From NCBI GenBank assembly GCA_023435725.1, contig JAEYRD010000192.1, forward strand, positions 1 through 5,460: DNA of 5,460 bases. The letters are read 5' to 3'. Made by a program: the position numbers and the translations under genes. Source of the stretch: Pseudomonadota bacterium (lineage in GTDB: Bacteria > Pseudomonadota > Alphaproteobacteria > Rhizobiales > Xanthobacteraceae). A model generated the notes under the pieces. It had not been told where the DNA came from. It saw only the letters and a program-made list of their open reading frames with translations, and made no database searches. This document shows positions 1-4,882 of this stretch, one piece after another. The first letter of the stretch is position 1; every line of letters begins with the position of its first letter.

Positions 1-399
1 GCCGTAGCCTACGCGATGCCCGCCCTCGAAATCGTCGGCAGCCGTATCATCAACTGGGATATCGGGATCGTCGATACCGTCGCCGACAACGCGTCATCGG
101 GCCTCTTCATCCTGGGAGGGCCAGTCCGGCGGTTGGACGGCTTGGACCTCCGCGCCCTCCAGATGCAGATGACGAGAAAGGACGAAATCGTCTCGAAGGG
201 GACCGGCGCGGCCTGTCTCGGCAATCCGCTCAACGCGATGGCCTGGCTTGCCGGAGAGCTGGCTCGCCGCGAGCGGCCGCTGCGCGCCGGCGACGTCGTT
301 CTATCCGGAGCGCTCGGCCCGATGGTGCCGGTGGACCCGGGCGACACATTCGAGGCAAGCATTGCCGGTCTTGGGACCGTTTCGGCGCGGTTCGCTTAG
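1..399 (+). CDS. 2-keto-4-pentenoate hydratase family protein (MhpD-like), C-terminal half
   Basis: The reading frame is open from the window edge, so the 5' part is missing; 132 residues remain of a family usually near 260. Enzymes of this family add water to 2-hydroxypenta-2,4-dienoate-type products of aromatic meta-cleavage (or decarboxylate 4-oxalocrotonate) in the cytoplasm, using a divalent metal. Recognisable blocks, in order, are PALEIVGSRIINW, DTVADNASSG, the GTGAACLGNPLNAMAWLA stretch, and LRAGDVVLSGALGPMVPVDPGD near the C-terminus. These match the C-terminal FAH-fold core of MhpD/DmpE/DmpH-like proteins and I see no internal break. Only 21 nt separate it from the next + strand start, which implies an operon with the FAH-family gene whose stump follows, consistent with a lower aromatic degradation route. 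Hydratase versus decarboxylase cannot be told apart from this half. Confidence 0.87.
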   Translation, partial: AVAYAMPALEIVGSRIINWDIGIVDTVADNASSGLFILGGPVRRLDGLDLRALQMQMTRKDEIVSKGTGAACLGNPLNAMAWLAGELARRERPLRAGDVVLSGALGPMVPVDPGDTFEASIAGLGTVSARFA

Positions 400-420
400 G
401 CACATCCAAAGGAACACCCA

Positions 421-555
421 ATGAAGCTCGTCCGCTTCGGTAATCCCGGCGCCGGGAAGCCGGGGCTCGTCGACGATCAGGGGCGCCTGCGCAACCTGTC
501 GGATGTCATCGCCGATCCCTCGGTTTGCATCGCGAGGATTTCAGATTCCGCATAA
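421..555 (+). pseudogene. Truncated 5' stump of a fumarylacetoacetate hydrolase (FAH) family gene
   Basis: An ATG at 421 follows a good ribosome binding site (AAAGGA, 408-413, 7 nt spacing) and opens a 44-residue frame ending at TAA 553-555. The first 32 or so residues, MKLVRFGNPGAGKPG, then LVDDQGRLRNLS and DVIAD, are the typical N-terminus of FAH-family hydrolases/isomerases such as 2-hydroxyhepta-2,4-diene-1,7-dioate isomerase or acylpyruvase types, which are normally about 280 residues. After about position 516 the resemblance stops and the remaining codons are simply the antisense of the CoA-transferase gene's 3' end. The catalytic FAH domain is therefore absent. The initiation signals are intact, so a short useless peptide may still be made. 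It sits just behind the hydratase as the next gene of that operon. I infer truncation by rearrangement, with an assembly join as the alternative. Confidence 0.75.
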
Positions 556-1679
556 CCGATTTCGCCGAGTATCCCTGCGGTGTGTTCGCCGACCAGAGGC
601 GACCGGCTGCGGCCGAGGGGTTGGCTCGAAACGGGCGGCGTACCCGGTATCTGAGCGATTGCAATGGTGCCGACGCCGGGATGATCGACGTATTCCACCG
701 CGGTCATCGTCTTGGTTTGTGGATGATCGAGAAAATCGCCATAAGTCTGCACGGGCGCATTCATCACGCCGGCCGCGGTCAATTTGCCGGCCCAATAGGC
801 GGTCGGCTGTTTGGCGAATTCCAGCCGGAGGATCGCAAGCAGAGACGCTTCGTTTCTGATCCGCTGTTCGCGGCCTTGATAGATTGGATCGGTCGCCAGT
901 TCGGGGCGACCGATGACGTCGCACAAGGCGACGAAGTGCGGCTCACGCATCGCCGTGATATTGAGATAACCATCGCTGGTGCGCATCGTCGCGACAGGGG
1001 AATAGAGTGGCTGCGGCTCGCCGCCTTCCAGGTGATATTCCATGATTTTTGCCGCTTGGAATGCTGCGGCCGCCTGCATCAGGCTGACCTCGATATGGCA
1101 ACCCGTTCCAAACCGGAACTTGCGAACCAACGCGGTCGCGGCCGACTGGAAGGCGTAGAGACCGGTGACGACGTCGACCGGGATCATGGTGAGACGGTTG
1201 GGGACACCATCGCTTGACCGGGCGACCGTCATCAATCCCGAAAAGGCCTGGATCACCGCGTCGGTGACCGGCAGCATGGCGTTAGGGCCCTGGCTGCCAA
1301 ATCCATTGATCGACAGATAGATGATCCCGGGATTGGCGGACTTCGCCTCCTCATAGGCAAGACCGTATTTCGCCATCACGCCAGGCCGGAATGCCTCGAT
1401 GACGACGTCGCTCTTTTTCATCAGCTTCCGCGCGACTTCAAGTCCGTGTGGTTTGGTCAGGTCGAGGGCGATCGAGCGCTTACCCCGGTTGAAGGCGATC
1501 GAGTGCGCGGTGTTCTGACCATAGGGGCGGCCCAGCGTACGGCCCCAGTCTCCCGAGATGGGTTCGACCTTGACGACGTCGGCGCCATGCTGCGCCAGCA
1601 GCATCGCGCTATGAGGACCCGCGATGCCCTGGCTGAAATCCAGAACACGAATTCCGCTGAAAGCTTCCTTGTCGGTCAT
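477..1679 (-). CDS. CaiB/BaiF (class III, formyl-CoA transferase-like) CoA-transferase
   Basis: This 400-residue cytoplasmic enzyme should move CoA from a donor thioester to a free carboxylate. The N-terminal family signature GIRVLDFSQGIAGPHSAMLL, ADVVKVEP (33-40), NRGKRSIALDL (64-74) and VVIEAFRPG (92-100) are all present. Asp169, in the IPVDVVTG segment, aligns by eye with the catalytic Asp of formyl-CoA transferase, where it also has number 169. A C-terminal LVGEHT motif followed by LGEIGYAESEI is normal for the family. The start at 1679 has a modest GAAGG (1684-1688) ahead of it. It is the last gene of the - strand operon, 27 nt after the Bug gene. Oddity: natural homologues end soon after the LxxEG-like segment, whereas here the frame runs about ten codons further (SAMTSDRLRRRP) through the antisense of the FAH stump to a stop at 477-479. 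All core motifs are intact, so activity is plausible. The substrate is unknown. Confidence 0.93.
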   Translation of the reverse strand: MTDKEAFSGIRVLDFSQGIAGPHSAMLLAQHGADVVKVEPISGDWGRTLGRPYGQNTAHSIAFNRGKRSIALDLTKPHGLEVARKLMKKSDVVIEAFRPGVMAKYGLAYEEAKSANPGIIYLSINGFGSQGPNAMLPVTDAVIQAFSGLMTVARSSDGVPNRLTMIPVDVVTGLYAFQSAATALVRKFRFGTGCHIEVSLMQAAAAFQAAKIMEYHLEGGEPQPLYSPVATMRTSDGYLNITAMREPHFVALCDVIGRPELATDPIYQGREQRIRNEASLLAILRLEFAKQPTAYWAGKLTAAGVMNAPVQTYGDFLDHPQTKTMTAVEYVDHPGVGTIAIAQIPGTPPVSSQPLGRSRSPLVGEHTAGILGEIGYAESEILAMQTEGSAMTSDRLRRRP

Positions 1680-1706
1680 GATGCCTTCGTCTGTGTTTGC
1701 GTGCGC

Positions 1707-2696
1707 TTATTCGAGCGGCACGTTGGCCGTCTTGACGACGGCCGACCATTTCTTGATCTCGGCGTCGACGTAGCGGGTGAAATCAGCGCCCGACAATTTG
1801 CCGGGGGCTACCCCCTGTGTTGCGAACTTTTCGGCAATTGCGGGGGAGGCCAGAATTTCGTTCATGACCTCGACCATCCTGGAATATGCCGTATTGCCAT
1901 TGGCTGCCGGCATGTACATGCCAAACCACGCGGTGGCTTCGAAGCCCCTGACGCCGGCTTCGTCCAGCGTCGGGACATCGGGAAGCGACGCCGCGCGCGT
2001 CATGCTGGTGACGGCGAGCACGCGGATATTGCCGGCCGAGGCGGCCGGAAGCACGGTGGGGAGCGTGTCGAACATGATCGGGATATGGCCGCCAAGCAGA
2101 TCGTTCATCGCGGGCGCGGCTCCCTTGTAGGGAATGTGAACGATGTCGATGCCCGCCATTTGTTTGAAGAGTTCGCCGGACAGATGATTGGCGCCGCCGA
2201 TCCCGGAGGAGCCGAACGACAATTTGCCCGGATCCTTCCTGGCCATCGCGATCAGTTCGGCGACGTTTTTCGCCGGGAAGTCCTTGGAAACCACGAGCGC
2301 GTTGGGCGCGCTCGCGACCACGGCCACGGGCGAGAACGCGGTTTCCGTATCATATGGCAGCTTGCGGAACAGGCTCGGATTGATGACGTGGTGGGTCGCG
2401 GTGATCAGCAGCACGCTGCCATCGGCTGGGGATTTCGCAACCATCTCGGACCCGATGGTGCCTGACGCGCCGGCGCGGTTTTCCACGATGGTCGGAACGC
2501 CGAGCTTTTCGCCAAGGTATTGCGCGATGAAGCGCGCGAGAATGTCCGTTGTGCCGCCGGCCGGGAACGGAACCACGATCTTGATCTGGCTCGGGAGAAA
2601 CTGCTGGGCAGACGCCGAGCCCGGCGAGATCGTGAGCGATAGCAGCACCAAGCCAATAGCGAGGCAGAGCGTCTTCACCCTTGCAGTCCAGTTCAT
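1707..2696 (-). CDS. Bug/TctC-family tripartite tricarboxylate transporter substrate-binding protein
   Basis: A 329-residue secreted binding protein that captures a small carboxylate (or similar ligand) in the periplasm. Residues 1-30 form a Sec signal peptide: basic MNWTARVK, a hydrophobic core CLAIGLVLLSLTI, and probable cleavage after SASA. The mature protein shows the family's strand-loop blocks: IKIVVPFPAGGTTDILAR (38-55), VENRAGASGTIGSEMVAKSPADG (71-93), the FGSSGIGGANHLSGELF region (161-177), HIPYKGAAPAMNDLLGGHI (187-205) and RVLAVTS (225-231). The start is fixed by GGGAGGA (complement of 2701-2707), 4 nt before the ATG. The length is normal. No TctA or TctB membrane gene is in the window, which is common for the many orphan Bug proteins; it may use a distant permease or act as a sensor. 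Its place between the hydratase and CoA-transferase genes suggests its ligand is the pathway substrate. Confidence 0.94.
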   Translation of the reverse strand: MNWTARVKTLCLAIGLVLLSLTISPGSASAQQFLPSQIKIVVPFPAGGTTDILARFIAQYLGEKLGVPTIVENRAGASGTIGSEMVAKSPADGSVLLITATHHVINPSLFRKLPYDTETAFSPVAVVASAPNALVVSKDFPAKNVAELIAMARKDPGKLSFGSSGIGGANHLSGELFKQMAGIDIVHIPYKGAAPAMNDLLGGHIPIMFDTLPTVLPAASAGNIRVLAVTSMTRAASLPDVPTLDEAGVRGFEATAWFGMYMPAANGNTAYSRMVEVMNEILASPAIAEKFATQGVAPGKLSGADFTRYVDAEIKKWSAVVKTANVPLE

Positions 2697-2778
2697 GTCG
2701 TCCTCCCATCGAGCGGTCGAAGCGCGCTCGTCTTGTTATCGTTGTCGCAAAGGCTTGGTGCGATCGATGCCGATCTCG

Positions 2779-2795
2779 CGCTGCGAAGTGCAGCG
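2779..2795 (-). other. Small stem-loop in the MaoC-Bug intergenic gap
   Basis: CGCTGC-N5-GCAGCG forms a perfect six-pair stem with a five-base loop, 11 nt after the MaoC-like stop codon in the operon's direction. No T-run follows, so it is not a standard intrinsic terminator. It may attenuate or protect the transcript between the hydratase and Bug genes, and could be chance. The rest of the 110-nt gap holds only the Bug ribosome binding site. Confidence 0.35.
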
Positions 2796-2806
2796 TTACG
2801 CCTGGG

Positions 2807-3259
2807 TCAGGCCGCGATTGATCCGGATACCGGAAACTCAACCATGGCTTCACCGGCTGCGACGTGTTCGCCCTTCTGATTGCGGACCAGCACGTCGATC
2901 AGCACCCAGCGCGATTTCTGCGTCGACTGCTTGGATTTCACCACGCCCAAGGGCTGAATCGTGTCGCCGGGTTTGACCGGCTTGAGCCAGCGCGTCTCCA
3001 GGCGACGCTGAATGGCACCGGCAGGATAGGCCCAATCGGTCAGCATTCGGGTGATCAGCCCGAAATTGTTCATGCCATGCATGATGATGCCGCCGAAATT
3101 GGTCTTGCCGAAACTGTTTTTCATGTAGTCGTCGTCGAGATGCAGAGGGTTGTAGTCGAGCGATCCGTCGCAAAACAGACGGATGGATTCCCGCGAGACG
3201 TCGAACTTCGGGCCGTTGATCGTGTCGCCGACGGAGAGATTTTCGAAGCTGGTGCTCAT
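2807..3259 (-). CDS. MaoC-like (R-specific enoyl-CoA hydratase) hotdog-fold dehydratase, catalytic subunit
   Basis: A 150-residue single-hotdog cytoplasmic protein that probably hydrates an enoyl-CoA, or dehydrates the 3-hydroxyacyl-CoA. The hydratase-2 motif is clear: DYNPLH with Asp35, Asn37 and His40, the Asp/His pair being the family's catalytic residues. It is followed by the FGGIIMHGM loop (55-63) and the KPVKPGDTI strand (93-101) typical of MaoC domains. The start at 3259 is preceded by an AAAGGAA-type ribosome binding site (complement of about 3268-3274). It lies 27 nt after the FAS1-like gene in the same operon, and the two probably form a heteromer like HadA/HadB-type or other two-gene MaoC hydratases. 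A 110-nt gap containing a small stem-loop separates it from the Bug gene. It could also act as a thioesterase, but the intact DxNPxH motif favours hydratase. Confidence 0.88.
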   Translation of the reverse strand: MSTSFENLSVGDTINGPKFDVSRESIRLFCDGSLDYNPLHLDDDYMKNSFGKTNFGGIIMHGMNNFGLITRMLTDWAYPAGAIQRRLETRWLKPVKPGDTIQPLGVVKSKQSTQKSRWVLIDVLVRNQKGEHVAAGEAMVEFPVSGSIAA

Positions 3260-3286
3260 GCCGTGTTTCCTTTTCTGTCGTTGCGA

Positions 3287-3763
3287 TCAAGCGGGGCGGA
3301 TGGTCTGGCCGCGGCCGGAACAGATGACGTCGCCGTGCTGGTTGAAGAACACGTTGTCGTGGACGACGAAGAGGCGCTCGCGCTTGATGAACTTGTCCAG
3401 TGCGCGGGCTTGCAGGGTGATGGTATCGCCGGGCCGCGCCGGCTTGTTGTAACTCCAGGATTGGCCGGCATTGATGGTTCCCGGCGTTCGCATCCAGTCG
3501 TCGGTCGGCGTGCAGGCGAACATCAGCAAAATGTGGATCGATGGCGGCGCGATCAGCCCGCCATACGGGGTCTTCCTGGCGTAAGCCTCGTCGAAATAGA
3601 GCGGGTGATCTTCGCCGACCGAGCGGCAGTAGAGCTGGATGGCCTCCAACGTCAGCTTGTAGGGAAGTGTCTTGCGCGGCTCACCGGGGACGATCTCGTC
3701 CCATACCTTGCGCAGATTGGCGTCTTTCCAGAAATCGGTCTCGAATGCGGGCACTTGCGTCAT
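3287..3763 (-). CDS. FAS1-like / MaoC N-terminal-type hotdog dehydratase subunit
   Basis: A protein of 158 residues from the chosen start, first gene of the operon. It matches the FAS1-like dehydratase (MaoC_dehydrat_N) type: FWKDANLRKVWDEIVPGE near the N-terminus, SVGEDHPLYFDEAYA (48-62), GGLIAPPSIHILLM (68-81), INAGQSWSYNKPARPGDTI (97-115) and a C-terminal hotdog strand. At the place where the partner subunit has Asp-x-Asn-Pro-Leu-His, this protein reads Glu51-Asp-His53-Pro-Leu-Tyr56, so the catalytic Asp and His are replaced and it is likely the structural, substrate-shaping half of a two-subunit hydratase with the adjacent MaoC-like protein. The ATG at 3763 is chosen because GGGAGGAGA sits 4-5 nt upstream; an in-frame ATG at 3778 overlaps that ribosome binding site and has none of its own. 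The divergent IclR gene and a palindrome directly upstream suggest regulated expression. Confidence 0.87.
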   Translation of the reverse strand: MTQVPAFETDFWKDANLRKVWDEIVPGEPRKTLPYKLTLEAIQLYCRSVGEDHPLYFDEAYARKTPYGGLIAPPSIHILLMFACTPTDDWMRTPGTINAGQSWSYNKPARPGDTITLQARALDKFIKRERLFVVHDNVFFNQHGDVICSGRGQTIRPA

Positions 3764-3767
3764 CGCG

Positions 3768-3776
3768 TCTCCTCCC
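3768..3776 (-). promoter_or_regulatory. Ribosome binding site that fixes the start of the first operon gene
   Basis: On the - strand this reads GGGAGGAGA, a near-perfect Shine-Dalgarno sequence, followed after four bases by the ATG at 3763-3761. The upstream in-frame ATG (3778-3776) shares its G with the start of this element and has only GGCGAACAAT-type sequence in front, so it is unlikely to be used. A five-residue N-terminal extension (MGGDA) should therefore be trimmed. Confidence 0.8.
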
Positions 3777-3781
3777 ATATT

Positions 3782-3796
3782 GTTCGCCAGGCGAAC
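3782..3796. promoter_or_regulatory. Candidate IclR-family operator palindrome
   Basis: The sequence GTTCGCC-A-GGCGAAC is a perfect 7+7 inverted repeat around one central base. It lies between the divergent regulator and the operon, 18 nt upstream of the operon's first start codon and just upstream of its ribosome binding site, so protein bound here would overlap the operon's transcription start or leader. IclR-family dimers bind short palindromes of about this size in divergent gaps. Its assignment to the adjacent regulator is inferred from position. I see no convincing -35/-10 pair for either direction. Confidence 0.55.
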
Positions 3797-3824
3797 GAAT
3801 TAGTCGATTTGTGAAACACTATGC

Positions 3825-3845
3825 GCGGAGCTTGCCCGACTCCGC
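3825..3845. promoter_or_regulatory. Second inverted repeat in the divergent promoter region
   Basis: GCGGAG and CTCCGC are perfectly complementary and separated by 9 nt. The repeat ends close to the AAGGGG that serves the regulator's start at 3861. It could be a second operator (its centre is 46 bp from that of the 3782-3796 palindrome) or a small hairpin in the regulator's leader that affects its translation. Six-base arms in GC-rich DNA can arise by chance. Confidence 0.3.
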
Positions 3846-3860
3846 AAGGGGTCTCTGAAA

Positions 3861-4631
3861 TTGCCAAAAGAGAGTGATGGATACGTTCGAGCGATCGAAC
3901 GAGGTTTCGCCCTGATCGAAGCGCTTGGCCGATCGCCGGGTCGGCACACGCTTTCGGAGGCCGCCGTCCACGCGGGCCTCAATCGCGCAACGGCGCGACG
4001 CATGCTCGCCACCCTCGTCACGCTGAAATATTGCGAAGCCGACGGCCGTTACTTCCGCTTGCGGCCTCGCGCTCTCGGTCTTGGATTGTCCTATCTGAAC
4101 GCCTTGCCGTTCTGGGGCTATGCCCAGCGGGCGCTCGAAGACCTCCGCAACGACATCGGCGAATCCTGCGCGCTCGCCGTGCTCGATGAAACTGATATCG
4201 TCTATGCCCTGAGGCTTCCGGCGCGGCGTATCCTCTCGGCCAATCTCGGAATCGGCAGCCGGCTCCCCGCGCATCTCGTCTCGCTGGGACGCGTGCTTCT
4301 GGCAAATCTTCCGCCGGAGCAGCGAGACCAATATTTGGCAAACACGCCGCTCAAGTCGGTTACGCCGCGCACCATCATCGACACCGATCGCCTCGCTCGG
4401 GAGCTGCGATTGACGCAGGAGCGGGGCTACGCCTGGGTCGATGGCGAACTCGATCCGGCGATTTGCGGCATCGCCGTTCCTATTCGCGATCAGGGTGGTA
4501 GCGTCGTTGCGGCGATCAGCATCAATTTGATTTCCGGTACGCTGAACGAGGCGGCCGCAAAGAAACGATATCTCGTGCGGCTTCAAAAGACCGCGCAGGA
4601 CATTCGGACTCAATCGATCTCGACGTCGTGA
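3861..4631 (+). CDS. IclR-family transcriptional regulator (PcaR/PcaU/PobR-like)
   Basis: A 256-residue cytoplasmic DNA-binding protein. Residues 8-70 form the winged helix-turn-helix: YVRAIERGFALIEAL, then LSEAAVHAGLNRATARRMLATLV with the recognition helix around 40-52, and a wing at YCEADGRYFRL. Residues 80-250 are the IclR effector domain: ESCALAVLDETDIVYALRLP (101-120), GSRLPAHLVSLGRVLLANLPPE (132-153), and the hallmark GYAWVDGELDPAICGIAVPIRD (189-210). The pattern resembles the beta-ketoadipate-type branch of the family, whose members respond to aromatic-pathway acids; the ligand here is unknown. The start is TTG at 3861, with AAGGGG (3846-3851) nine bases ahead; there is no in-frame ATG or GTG back to the upstream stop at 3801, and the ATG at 3877 is out of frame. 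It is transcribed divergently from the hydratase/Bug/CoA-transferase operon and is its likely regulator. Confidence 0.92.
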   Translation: MPKESDGYVRAIERGFALIEALGRSPGRHTLSEAAVHAGLNRATARRMLATLVTLKYCEADGRYFRLRPRALGLGLSYLNALPFWGYAQRALEDLRNDIGESCALAVLDETDIVYALRLPARRILSANLGIGSRLPAHLVSLGRVLLANLPPEQRDQYLANTPLKSVTPRTIIDTDRLARELRLTQERGYAWVDGELDPAICGIAVPIRDQGGSVVAAISINLISGTLNEAAAKKRYLVRLQKTAQDIRTQSISTS

Positions 4632-4756
4632 TTCAGGAAGGCGCGGGCGGGTTCAGGAGCATCAAGCCGCCGAGAAGCGCGCTCCGGAAAGGCATTCGCC
4701 GTCGCGCGCACCGAGCGGCGGATCTGATGCGACACGGTGCCGCCGCATAATGTAAT
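4632..4756. other. Intergenic stretch downstream of the regulator, no gene seen
   Basis: GC-rich sequence after the IclR-family stop. Neither strand gives a frame with a ribosome binding site and recognisable protein; the longest frames are about 30 codons. GGAGC (4656-4660) and GCTCC (4681-4685) can pair across 20 bases, but no T-run follows, so I do not call a terminator. Confidence 0.5.
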
Positions 4757-4870
4757 CCTGCTCCTGTTTTGCCCGACGAGTCAAACGCCCCTGCAACGTC
4801 GGCTCAGGTCACCCCGCGCCAAATTCCCCAATGATTTGTACTGTGCATGGGGTTGTTTTCGCGTTTTTGT
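4757..4870. repeat. Probable dispersed intergenic repeat of the Bradyrhizobium/Rhodopseudomonas type
   Basis: This non-coding block contains TCCTGTTTTGCCCGACGAGT, an internal CCGACG/CGTCGG inverted repeat (4774-4779 and 4798-4803), and TACTGTGCATGGGGTTGTTT running into a T-rich end. From memory, the TTTTGCCCGACG...TACTGTGCATGGGGTTGTTTTCG pattern occurs many times between genes in Bradyrhizobium and relatives; only one copy is visible here and no search was run. Its composition, including the T-rich tail, differs from the flanking coding DNA. It lies immediately downstream of the convergent permease gene, a typical place for such elements. Boundaries are approximate. Confidence 0.5.
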
Positions 4871-4882
4871 TTTGAGGGTCGT

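Noticed and set aside
525..1217. A 230-codon + strand frame beginning near the FAH stump junction, considered as a continuation of the FAH gene by frameshift.
   Set aside because: Its translation has no FAH-domain motifs and lies wholly antisense to the CoA-transferase.
1446..2465. A 339-codon + strand open frame across the CoA-transferase and Bug genes.
   Set aside because: It is antisense to two clearly recognised proteins, crosses their boundary, and its Arg/Gly/His/Asp-rich translation matches nothing familiar; a GC-rich shadow frame.
3764..3778. ATG at 3778 as start of the FAS1-like gene.
   Set aside because: It overlaps the strong ribosome binding site that serves the ATG at 3763 and has no such site of its own.
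3819..4613. A 264-codon - strand open frame opposite the regulator.
   Set aside because: It is antisense to an unmistakable IclR-family protein, with low-complexity charged composition and no domain I recognise.
4656..4685. GGAGC/GCTCC pairing as a terminator for the regulator.
   Set aside because: Short stem, a 20-nt loop and no following T-run.
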